NCBI RefSeq assembly: GCF_051020975.1
Contig: NC_135045.1
Span: 7,194,501 to 7,258,500 of the forward strand
Direction: 5' to 3'
DNA from: Osmia lignaria lignaria
Taxonomy: Eukaryota; Arthropoda; Insecta; Hymenoptera; Megachilidae
DNA length: 64,000 nucleotides
Shown: piece by piece, positions 51,363-61,600 of the stretch
How positions within the stretch are numbered: the stretch's first letter is position 1
How the letters are laid out: each line of letters opens with the position of its first letter
Notes under the pieces: generated by a model
What the model saw: the letters and a program-made list of their open reading frames with translations, nothing else
Told to the model about the DNA's origin: nothing
Database searches by the model: none
Position numbers and translations under genes: made by a program

Positions 51363-51738
51363 ATGTTCATTAAATTCTTTACTTTTCTTTTGCTGCTCGC
51401 CATCGTTAGCTCGATGAGCATCGACGTGGGCACCGAAAGATCTAACGAAGCTGATCTGTCTCATGGTAAGTATTCTAAATCTGACATTTTGTGCTTCTAA
51501 TCCGACGAGACTCTTCATAGTCAATAATTTCTTGGTAATTGTTTGTTATAAAGCAAGGCAATGTATACCGGGTGAACGTTACTTTGATGGATGCAATTGG
51601 TGCTCCTGTCATCAAGGAGGATTTATCGCCTGCACTCTGATGGCGTGTGAAACATACAATGCCAAAACTGACAGGTTTGAAGCAACCAAAGAGTTACCAT
51701 CCCCAGACAATTTCGGGAAAAAGTATGAATCAGATTAA
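51363..51738 (+). CDS. Secreted single-domain pacifastin-type serine protease inhibitor
   Basis: Two coding exons, 51363-51465 and 51554-51738, joined by an 88 bp GT-AG intron that splits an Ala codon; 95 residues. The start is the first ATG after the promoter. Residues 1 to ~18 form a signal peptide (FFTFLLLLAIVSS hydrophobic core). Residues ~39-67 match the pacifastin domain: C-x9-C-N-W-C-S-C-x7-C-T-L-M-A-C, all six cysteines present with the usual spacing. Such domains form three disulphides and block serine proteases in canonical fashion; the bond after the residue following C-T is the reactive site. Here P1 is Leu and P1' Met, as in chymotrypsin-directed members (P1 Leu in the locust inhibitor SGCI), so a chymotrypsin-like target is inferred. 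A charged tail of ~28 residues follows the domain. It lies nested and antisense in the KLF intron. Confidence 0.9.
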
Positions 51739-51838
51739 TTACGACTACTTATCGAAATAACGTGTGTTTGAATGTAAAAGAAGAAATTGATTATAACTTT
51801 GTGTATTATTTCATTGATGTATGTAAATAAGTTAGAAA

Positions 51839-51844
51839 AATAAA
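51839..51844 (+). terminator. Poly(A) signal of the pacifastin gene
   Basis: AATAAA 100 bases past the stop codon at 51736-51738; the first such hexamer downstream. Confidence 0.7.
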
Positions 51845-51924
51845 AAATTTAATGATATTTTTCTAATAATGTCTAAAGAGTTGTATGTCTAAATTTCCAG
51901 ATAATTCCCTTGGGGTAATTAGCT

Positions 51925-52170
51925 AAGGATAAGGATGGGTATTTAGAATTATTCTCATTTCTTAACTATTTGACCCAATTAAATTTGTATTACTGGTGAC
52001 CAACGTGGCGATGAAAGTGTTTTTTCAAAGTACCATTTTTTTCCTAACACTAGATAAGGGCGGGTGTGGATATTTAGAACCATTCCCATTTCTCAAGTAT
52101 TTGATCCAATTAAATTTGTATTACTGGTGACCAACGTGACAAACCATTTTTTTCCCCATTAGAATCTCCT
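51925..52170. repeat. Tandem duplication, period ~131 bp
   Basis: ATTTAGAA at 51941 and 52072 begins two matching stretches that share CCAATTAAATTTGTATTACT and GGTGACCAACGTG. Located just downstream of the inhibitor gene. Confidence 0.8.
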
Positions 52171-52617
52171 GGCGTCGGGACCAGGTTGAGCACCGCGGTT
52201 ACACCGTCTTGGTTGAACCATGGACCAGACAAAAGATCCTGGTTCTCACGACCACGCCCTCTCCCCGCCGCCTCTGCACTCTGTAGACGGCGGCAATGCC
52301 TTCACGAAGGTACCTATCCACCGGAAATTCTTCAACCAGCGGCTCCTTCAACGCTGTGTACACACATGTGTATTCCCTCACCATCTATACGTGTGTATAG
52401 AACGAGGAACGAACGGTGTGTGACCTCTTCCAACTTCTCTCGCGAGACGATAATAAATGGCCGGCTACGAATGTACCAACGAAACGCGGGGGACGTGTCT
52501 AAAAAATGCATTCTCGATAGATAGTATTCAACGTACAGCGTCACTTTGGTGTGCTATCGAATTTCTAAGCGGCTTCAGGCCATACGATTCACCATGCGAA
52601 TGTCGAAGACCCTTGAC

Positions 52618-52673
52618 CCTCTTCTTCTTCTACTCCTCCTGTTGCTTCTTCTTCTTCTTCTTCTCCTTCTTCG
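52618..52673. repeat. CTT trinucleotide microsatellite
   Basis: Interrupted (CTT)n with CTC and TAC interruptions. It keeps Leu/Phe frames open on the plus strand, which are not genes. Confidence 0.85.
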
Positions 52674-52925
52674 TGGGTTCCAATTGGTCGGTAGAAAAAG
52701 CAGCCTTATGGGACGGATATGCTTGGCATCCGGGGAATGTCGCATGAAAACAGACTCACACCGAATTCTCCGTGAACCGGGAACGGGTATATTGATAAAA
52801 AAATTCCTCGAATGGCGCGAATTCGTAGCGGCTACCTTCCCGTGATTCCTTGTTTAACGATATTCCATTCGGGAATCGGGTATCTCGACTCGGCAATCAA
52901 AGGCGAGCGATGAGTAATGGCTCCC

Positions 52926-52941
52926 GGTCAACTGGTTGACC
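52926..52941. promoter_or_regulatory. 16 bp interrupted palindrome, possible factor site
   Basis: GGTCAAC and GTTGACC flank a 2-base centre: two perfect 7 bp arms. It sits in a GC-richer intron block of the KLF gene about 0.8 kb from the next exon. The binding factor is unknown. Confidence 0.3.
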
Positions 52942-53713
52942 CATCCACGGCGACAAGTCGTTTAACTACCGGCGATATTTTACCGCTAAACATTATCGTT
53001 ATCAGGCCGAATCTCGCCGCGTTATTCGCTAATAATGCTGTCTCCTTCGAGTTAACGTGGGAAGTATGCTTTTAATGACTTTGAATCGCATTAAAGCGGG
53101 GCCTGAACCGTGGCGAGCAAAAAGGAGAATTTCCTTTTACCATTTGCGTCGGCTCGCGGAGAATATCAGTCGTACTTGCACGACGTTAACCTAAAAGAAA
53201 CATAGCCGTACGGAATAACAACGGACTATGGATATTGTCTCGTCAATTAATCCCCTCCGCGCGCTCTCTTCCACGAAGTGTAACCAAGTCAAGTTTCTCG
53301 TAATTGTGAACTCACCCTGTGCCTCACCTTGGAACGGGAACGTCACCTATGAACCCCGCGTGATCTTTCACCGAGGCGAGAGAAAAAAGGACGATGATCG
53401 TGCGTTACACGATGACGAAACCCGCGTTCTACACCGGTGATCAACGACGCCGCACGTGAATCATCGTCCGGACAATGAAACGTTTAGTACGCAATAAATG
53501 TATTGAACGACGAGCGTTGAAGAATTTATGGGAGTACTTTTCAAAATCAAACTACTTAACAGAGTGAAACTGGAGCACAGAAATTGTTGCTTTCGCCAGA
53601 TCTGCTGTCTTCTTTTAATTCGCCCGAATTTTCGTAAATGACGAATGTTTCATTGGTGTATCGATGGAAGGAAGTAGTAAAGATAATGATTCGTGTTATC
53701 AGAGTGAACTTAC

Positions 53714-53916
53714 CAGTGTGGGTTCTCTTGTGCGCCTTCAGGTGGGAGCTCTTCGTGTACACCTTGTCGCAGCCTGCCACGTCGCATCTGTGAACTTTGC
53801 GCCGTTTCAATGCGTCGCCGCATTCGCTATCGACCGGTAAACTACCGCCGTTTCCTCCGACACCGGCGTTACCTCTACCACCGATCCCGATTCCGGTCGG
53901 ACGTTTGTGAAACACT
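53714..53916 (-). CDS. dar1: Kruppel-like factor, exon with finger 1
   Basis: Acceptor AATTTCAG precedes 53916; the first base completes a Leu codon from the upstream exon, and donor GTAAGT follows 53714. The peptide starts VFHKRPTG, passes through a Gly-rich linker with GIGIGGRGNAGVGGNGG, then RRKVHRC leads into finger 1: C-x4-C-x12-H-x3-H with helix KSSHLKA and linker HTG. The split inside the HTGEKP linker (ACT G|GT) is phase-matched with the last exon. Basic residues (KRRK) just before the finger can serve for nuclear entry. The GCDKVYTKSSHLKAH text is the KLF hallmark. Confidence 0.9.
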
Positions 53917-55981
53917 CTGAAATTCCAAAAGAAACATCGTATGAAACACCTTGCCGCTGGCATATCTATTCATTAATTCTAACGATCCAATAACTTCTTC
54001 GATCATATTCCATACGTAGCTCGCATCCACGGTGGTACGAACAAAAATCCGACGAACGATTGACCGGAGTGATTTCAATTCAGATATGGATAAGACGTCT
54101 TCATCGTTATTTCATCGTTGAAACTCGCGTCTATCGACAAACAATCCTTTTATTTCTCGTTCTTCCATTCGTATCCGGGGTGAATCGACAAATCGCACCA
54201 GCCTTTACCATGGATTTATACAGAAAGTTTTTGGCATGAATTATTCATCGATCGATGTATTCCGATGCGTTATGACCGGTTTTGATGAAGAACGAGTGAA
54301 ATTGCTTGCTGCATAAAACAGGCAGCGAAAGAACGTAGCCGGAGACACGTACTCGAGAAAAAGAATTCATCTATGAATAATACCACGATCGTTGCGGATG
54401 GAATGAAAGAAAGAATGAAAGAAAGATGAAAAAAGTGGCGGTCGTTACGTTAATCTGTACAGTTACGTAGGATCTCCTGGTTGTTTACTCGGCGTTTTAA
54501 AATATCTCATCCTAGAAACGAGCGTGGAGAGGATGGCTACGGATTTCGCTTGAATCGAGGAAATAAAAAGTACGATCGGACCGTGGTATCCCCGAATGGA
54601 TCATTGTTTGAAAGACGAAGTGGTAAGCGCGCTGTTCGCTGGAAAGTCGAAGAAGGAACTGGAAAGTACATTTGTCGTGAAGTATTGCTGCAAGCTCCAG
54701 GCAGTTCCTCCGCAGGGGGGCCCTGACATGCGGGTACCAATGTACATCGGTGCGTGTACACGTGCGTGGCCAGTTTGCGTGTAGAATCGGCGAACGTATA
54801 CGTGCACCGTGACGGAAACAGACAACGAACCGGCGGAGATTTATGAGAAACGTGAAGTATAACTATCGGTTAACGGCATTGGGACACGAGAGGACAGGCC
54901 TCGATCCGTGGCACTGGTGACGATTTCACGGTGCACGTGATCTACGAACACGAACGGTCTTCGGATGCCATTATTGGCATCGATCGGCCAAAAATGGTAA
55001 AGGTAAACGATAGGAATAGAATCGAGCTCGATAGGTATTCGAGAATCCCGAGTCAAGTAGCTTCAATTTCCATCGATAGAAATACGTTTCGAGAATTAGC
55101 ACGTTTCAAATTGTAGTTCGTTGTAATGGATTTACATGTAATGGCGAGCATATAACTGGTCGTTTAGAAGGTCTAATAAAGTCATTGACACCGAGGCAAT
55201 AGTCGAGAGGAGGATTGTTAGATAGGAGGGAGCGTTATGTCATCGTCTGTCATCGTGGCAGGAAAAAGAGGAGACCGAGGTGGAAATTATTCAACGCGAT
55301 CTCGGCTCGCATCTATCTGGCTGCACGGTCGAAAGAAATCGTGACGACGGCGTACGAAATGAGGTTTGTTAGCGTGCACCGGTTGTCACGAGATTACTAT
55401 GTTTTCCAACGTCTGGCCGGCTTTCGGACGAGATCTACCCGAGTTCTCGACAATGCTAAAGACAGTCGCGAGAGCGGACGAGAGCAAATTAAACGAGATT
55501 TACAGCGGGTGCACGATCTCGTCCTGTTAACCCTGTACGTGCATATACATTCGATGAAATATGACGGTGAAGACCGACTGCCCGCGATATCCTGCTGTTT
55601 TCGACCGATTGTAAACCGATAATAATGTCATATTCTCTGCATCATATGCAAATCCTTTCTTAATTCCGTTCGATGGTCCGTCCATCTTCAGATTGGACCA
55701 TTTAAATTTTGAAGAAAATGGCTCTATAGACTCTCTATTGAAATAAAATAACCAGAATCGCCTTCAGATCGTAAAGAAACCGATTGTTAACGAGTTTCCT
55801 GAACGGTGTTATCGTATTCTACGCTCCGGCTAAAACACTTCACGTGTGTGTTTGCTTTGGGGAGATCAAAAAAATGTCGAGCACGAAGATCTGTGAACCT
55901 CGGCCGTATATCTATCGAAAGCGTCTCTAAAATCGCTCCAGTCTCCGGGTAGAGCGATAAGATCGGTAGCAGAGTACTTAC
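53917..55981 (-). other. KLF gene intron, 2.1 kb
   Basis: Bounded by donor GTAAGTACT after 55982 and the acceptor before 53916. No nested gene supported; ORFs at 55215-55622 (plus) and 55787-56104 (minus) are without motifs, the latter overlapping the coding exon out of frame. Confidence 0.6.
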
Positions 55982-56273
55982 AGGGACGTTTCCTTTATCC
56001 TCTGCAACGCGAGGAGGGCAGCCGAGGAGGAAACGAAGACGGGATCGAGCGGTTCCATCATGCGGGCCGACGTGTCCCTCTCTCTGTCCCTTTCCCTGTC
56101 CCACTGTCTGTCCCTATCTCGATCTCGTTCCTTTTCTCGATCCCATGGCTCCCTCTCCCTGATTCCTGACTCCTCGTTCTCCGTGCTCCTCTCTCGCACC
56201 CTTTCCCGTTCTCGTTCCCGTTCCCGGTTTCTCTCCCACGCTGTTTCACCGAGCGGTGGCAAAGGCGGTGATA
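55982..56273 (-). CDS. dar1: Kruppel-like factor, exon with Arg-Glu/Arg-Asp tract
   Basis: The acceptor has a strong pyrimidine tract (TTTTTTTCTCTTTCTTTCAG) before 56273; the donor GTAAGT follows 55982. The frame opens with xTA then SPPLPPLGETAW. About 55 residues of mostly alternating Arg with Glu or Asp follow (NRERERERERERVRER ... REREPWDREKERDRDRDR), then TSARMMEPLDPVFVSSSAAL and LLALQRIKETS. The exon ends with CT, which the next exon's A turns into Leu. Such RE/RD tracts are known from splicing and elongation proteins and are unexpected in a KLF; the phase match to the finger-1 exon is the reason for joining them. The link is inferred from splice phase, not from a transcript. Confidence 0.75.
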
Positions 56274-57263
56274 CTGAAAGAAAGAGAAAAAAATATCGGA
56301 GGGATATTAATTAGTCGGTTAACAGGTAGAATATTACCGAGCATCGTCCGCGCTTATTATACCGTGCCCACTTTCGTAATTTCATCGAGCCAGGTGGATC
56401 GTTAATCCATTGGCTCGAACGTGCAGATACGCACCGGATAGATCCAGCTTCGAGAGACCGGGTGGAAAATACTCTTGTTAGCGTTACCTGTTAATTACTA
56501 GAATTCGTGGAATCGTAGATTATCCGACTAGTGACATATATGGTCTCCCGTAAAACGCCACCGACTCCGCTGCAGGAAGATAAAAGCCCGCGACCGATCG
56601 TTCGAAACGGTCAGATGCGTCGAATGATCGAAAGGTATAACGAGCCAGACGCGTTATTAACGCTCGCTTTTTACCCACCGTATTATTCGAACGCGCGATT
56701 TACGCCGACGTGCCTTGACACCTGTGCAACATTGTCGTAAATCTCTCGTTATAAACGCGAGTAATCTACCAGCCGCGAAAGACGTATCTCGAGTTTCCAG
56801 AAAATCCCGCTGAAAGTTCAATCGTTTCACAGGCCGGACTCTGGGTCGTAACAAAAGTTTCGCTACTTATAAGTACTTCCTAAAGTGGGTAGACTTCGTT
56901 AATCCTGAACTCTGCGCGTACCGTTTTACAGATGGTCACGGTCCAGGAATTAGAATAAAAATAAAAATGATAATCGATTACACCCGCGTTTCGAATCGTG
57001 GTACAAAGTTGCAAAGGTTATAGACGAAAAGAAGAAACGTAAATAATCGTGCAGGAAGGAAAGTTATCTTCGGGTAGTTCGAAACAAGTCGTCGCTAAGA
57101 AGTCGTCTCGATATCGCGCAGAACACTACAATTTACATCGCAGGGGAGAGATTTTTCGACGACCCCTTGACTCCGCGGCGACCCGACTGCAGTGCTGCAC
57201 GTCGTTGCCCTCCCGCGACCCATGGCCGACAAGCATGTTAAATGTCCGTGACATTACTGTTAC

Positions 57264-57425
57264 TAATTAATACGCCAGGCTGGTCAATAGATTCGCGATC
57301 GATCGGCGTTGTAGGCGGGTTTAGAACAGGCGGGAAACATTGAGGCTGGTGGGGTAACTTTTGACCGCGATCGACAGTGTACCGTGCATCTTTCATTTGA
57401 TTATCGAAGCCACCGCCTCGATTGC
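57264..57425 (-). CDS. Candidate further upstream exon of the KLF gene
   Basis: An open minus-strand frame bounded by a possible acceptor (GATTACCAG before 57425, weak pyrimidine tract) and a possible donor (GTAACA after 57264). It gives two bases, 53 codons and one base; the last base A would join the TA of the 56273 exon as an Ile codon, so the phase fits. The peptide looks protein-like, with NRGGGFDNQMKDARYTVDRG and a Pro-rich PPVLNPPTTP. No domain is recognised. A phase fit has a one-in-three chance of being accidental, so this is tentative. Confidence 0.38.
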
Positions 57426-58512
57426 CTGGTAATCGATGTAAAATCGTAATTTCCAAGGCTTACTTCGTTACGTGGTAATGGCTCCTTTGCGAGTAAGCAA
57501 TTATAATTAGCATATCGTATGCTGCTTTGTTGTCAAAAGTAGAAGGTCGACTTTTTCGACGAAGGAACAATTTGAAATAAGAACACAGCTTCCCCCGCGA
57601 ATTCATTTTACCCTCTAATAAAAATCATGTACCGTTCCTCTTTCTTTCCCTTCTCGCGGCGAAGGAAGAACGCGCATGCAGCGCGAAATAACGGGATTAA
57701 GAGGTAATCGATTTCGTAGGAGGACACGGTGTTCTTGGCGGAACAAACGCCACGGGAATATTGCGTAACGCGGCGCACGCACGCGAGTCGCTGGGTCGTT
57801 GGTCGTGAATCAACGAGCCGGAGATTTATGCAAACGGCTGTTGTGGTTGGCTGGGCGCACGCCACAACGGATCGCGTCCGAGCAAAGATGCATGACTGGA
57901 AAACGAACGAACGAAACCGTGTTACCGTGGCCGTGTTTCGTGGATTTGATGGATCGCGGCGGGGATTGATTTTTAATTGAATTCCGGCCTCGTATTTCTG
58001 CCGCCGTAAATACCGGATCGACAAGGCACACACGCCGAGCGAATATCATCCTCGGTTCGACAATCTTTGCCGAAGTGCTCCTTGAATCTTTTCAGAGAAA
58101 TCAACCCCTTTAGGTTAATCATTGTAATCGAACGATGCCCGAGGCAATCGCACGGTGTTCCTTCCAAAAGTTGGCAGACCGTGTTCGGTTGCGAGTTAAT
58201 AACGATAATTATAACAGTGATCCAGGAACTGTTTTTCCTCTTTTGAGAATTCAATGAAAATTAAAGTCCTCTTTGTAGATACTTATCGCAAAGGACCGTG
58301 TTTCCTGTTATCGAGATAGAAATCTTGTGGAGACCGTGCCGGCTGATCGTCCACTGGTATCGAGGAATCATTATGAATACAGTGAAGATACATTCTAACT
58401 ACTCGCGGTATTATTAACCGTAATTTCCATGTGTTCGCTGTACTGGGCGGCTTCGCTTAATTAGCCTCAGCTTCGGACACTTTTTCCCCTCTCGTTCTGT
58501 ACGTCTCGTTAG

Positions 58513-58670
58513 GGCCATTAACTCTTCCCGTGGCTCTCGACGAGGCCTATGATCTTCCCTATCTAATGGACCACGAAGTCGTCAGAACTTGGAACGCTCT
58601 GACAGCTCTCGTCCAACAACTCTTTGACCCCGACAAAGATCCAGGCTCTTCCTTGTTCCCTGTCCTTCGA
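58513..58670 (+). CDS. Orphan exon-like ORF, unknown product
   Basis: A pyrimidine-rich acceptor (CCCCTCTCG...CTCGTTAG) precedes 58513 and a donor GTAATC follows 58670. Between them are two bases and 52 open codons with many C-ending codons, a bias not seen in the noncoding flanks. The peptide includes LDEAYDLPYLMDHEVVRTW and an amphipathic NALTALVQQLFD. I do not recognise the family, and no partner exon is found on the plus strand. It could be a real exon of a gene in the KLF upstream intron, a remnant, or chance. Confidence 0.3.
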
Positions 58671-58699
58671 GTAATCGTAGGATACGAATTATGTGCACG

Positions 58700-61600
58700 A
58701 GATGGTGTTCGCGGAATGCAATTTTGATTTAAAAATAATTCAATCGAAATGCTGCAATATTATTTCATTTGCTGATTAGTTTTTGAAAAGGACTTTGCTC
58801 TTCTTCGATCGTCGCTTCGCTCACGCAAAGTTAATCCCGAGTATTATAGGTAATAACGCGGTCTTACGGTGTTTCGTCTTCCTGTTCGTTTCCTCTTCCT
58901 CCTTGTTTTCCCTTTACTTCCTCCTCGACGTTCGCGGACTCCTTTCTCTCACGCGTACACGTACAGACACTTTCATGACCCTGCGTGGCACAGTCAGGGG
59001 GTAATTGATAATGTTAAACGCCAGGGTTAATCCGATTTATGGGCAGAGTTTGTACCGTGGATTTTTCGAATCTGCCAAATTGAGGGATAATAGGCGGACA
59101 TTAATGCCTTGCTGCCAGCAATCGAACAGCAACGCGGCTAAGGGAGATACGCAAGTGGAAATCGACGGTTACGTTGCTTCGAGCATCCGGTGGCGAATGA
59201 AACATGTTCGATTAATCCGCTGCAACTCGTATATTTGAATCTCCAATCCCAGGGGGGGAAATTAATATACCTGCGTGACTCACAGACTTCGCGTAATGAA
59301 TTTCAACCAGTTCCATTGGACAAACTTCACAGACTCGTTTCGAATAAATTTTTGTTCAATAATACATACAGCACACTTCGATATATCATTAACGAATAAA
59401 AATTCACAGTGTAACAATCAACTGCGAAACTTATCAATCTTCCTGATCTTTTGATTTATCAATTCGATCCTAGACACTATCAGCAGGAAACATTCCATAA
59501 TTATTTACTCGAAGTCAAAGCTACGAGTACATTGGCACAATAGCTGGCTGATTGACAATCATTACACGCGAACCGTCAATTAATCAATATTAATTATGAA
59601 AAATCACGGTCGCATTGAAATGATAAGGCGAGCGTGGTCGGCTTGACACGGTCCGGATAATGAATCGTGTTCGTTCGCGGTAACCTGTCGTGCAGCATCA
59701 TCGATTATCATAGGTACATTGTACGATCGTAAGCTCCGTGGTCTATGCGAGAAGAAATATGCGACGAACGATGCCTTGAATATGCGTGCACGAGCTAGCC
59801 AGGTGGGTGGACGTGCCACCCGCATCGCGGAACTCGTTAGAGCCGGGAGTTTTCAATTAAATTTCCGGCCTCCACGGCGAAATGAAGATTAGCCGATGAC
59901 CCGTCTTGTACCAATTAATCGTAGATTATGATTTTTCATCGGATGCCAGCGGTGGTTCAAATTTATCGGCGTACCTTCGCGGCCAGCCACCCGTCACGAT
60001 AATACCCTTGAATTATTTAACCCGCGCCGCTTAAGGTGCGTCGAAGTTCGTTTCAAATTAAATTTTATCCGTCCCCGTGTCGGATAGATTCTCGCTGGTA
60101 ATAGCGCAATTAACTTCGATCCTAGCTAATCGAACGGACTAAGCAGTCGGCGTGTTATTCGAAGTCTAGCAAACATTTGCAGTTAAATTAACAGCGATTC
60201 GAGGAATTCATTCGGACAGCGAGTACTTGTACACTCGATGTAAAGCAGACGTTTTTTTAGGAAAAGAATGAAAGAAGGGTTAGGTTATTTCATATTCAAT
60301 CGAATCTGTGGAAAATTCGATATCTTGTAACTCTGTGCAACAACGGAACCGAGTAAGAACACGAAGGAATGCACAATAAAATCGCGCAAGTACGACGAAG
60401 CAACGATTATCTCCTCGCATTAACGTGTCTTTATCATAATTAACCGCCGCCTGGCGCACGCTAATTGACAAAGGCGTGATTATACCACCTCGGTGAAAGT
60501 AACGCGGAAACGAAGCTGTGCACGTGCATTCGTATGCACTCGCTGGTCGAGTTTGCAGCGGGGAACACGTGGCGCTCAGTTTCGAAGCATCGCGATCAAC
60601 GATGAATCTTCACCGACAATATTGATGCTATTAAAAATTTTAATATACCCTACAGCAATCAACCTGTCTATTGAAGGAAATTAATATTCCTTTTTATACG
60701 AAATTATCAGCATGACCTAAGGGGAAAGTTTAACCTGTCCGGGTGTTAAATTGTACGATAAAATTTTGCAACAGCTCGCGGAATCGATACGTAACGAGGA
60801 GGTCTTTATTTTATGAAATGCTTCCACGATACGAGAAGCCTCGATCGGTAATCAATGGTGTAAGATGGCCAATCTCCGGCCAGGAACGAGGGCGTCGAAT
60901 TCGGGGGCATCTTAAAAGGCGATATTACCTCTCGTCAGCTCGTAAAAGTCCTGTTAAATGGCTACATCCCGAAGGTGAGAGCGCGAGAGTCGAGCGTTTT
61001 GCGAGACGATCGCTAGTGGCAAGCCTCGAATTGATCCACCTACGCTTCGATCTCTTCGTAACGATCGGCAGGAAACAACAGTGTGGAAAAGGTGAAAATA
61101 ACATGGCCGATGAAGGATGCGAGAAAGCGAGGAAGACGATACGGGACAAAGAAACGAAACACCAGGTCCTTTGTAATTACAGAGGGCTGAAGAAAAAAAG
61201 ATTTTAGGTAACCGCGTCGATACCTTCCGGGCTGAAAATGAATGATGCGTTTACGATCGAACGGTTCGAAAGCTGCGGTAACATCTTATTCGAACCACCG
61301 ACCAGTGGGATCTTCCCTGTGATTATCAGACCCGGTAGAACCGGGAGTGAAACTTTCGAGGACCATATATCGCGGTTCCGTAATCGGATGATCGTGAATT
61401 TGTGATCTTGCGATCTTTCGATCGAATCATATCGTTGATCCGTTTGAGCATGATCGAAGATGCGCTTGCAACATTCAATTACTTATCGGCACAGTGAAAA
61501 TAGTCATTTGCTGTGGTACGTATTGAAATTAATTTTCAAATTTCCTAGTTTTACATCTATTTACATTTGTGCAAGAGCAATATTATTTAAAAAAATGTTT

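Larger units (their letters stand above)
45049..53713 (-). other. 8.7 kb last intron of the KLF gene, containing a nested gene
   Basis: Bounded by donor GTAAGT after 53714 and the acceptor before 45048, interrupting the linker between fingers 1 and 2. Apart from the plus-strand inhibitor gene at 51363-51738, no coding sequence is supported. Blocks with TTAATTA/ATTAAT motifs around 46840-47030 and a GC-richer block at 52860-53110 look less degenerate than the rest and are candidates for enhancers, by inspection only. Confidence 0.6.

Noticed and set aside
52546..52845. Poly-Leu frame over the CTT microsatellite as a signal-peptide gene
   Set aside because: The Leu run is just the trinucleotide repeat; no conserved downstream domain.
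44876..53916. Assignment of the zinc-finger gene to luna (KLF6/7) or an Sp factor
   Set aside because: Finger text (GCDKVYTKSSHLKAH, TWEGCTWKFARSDELTRH, SLHMKRH end) fits KLF5/dar1 better; Sp factors have a different finger 1 and a Btd box, not seen.
60743..61207. 154-codon plus-strand frame
   Set aside because: Arg-rich, motif-free and overlapped by a minus frame; no start or splice context.
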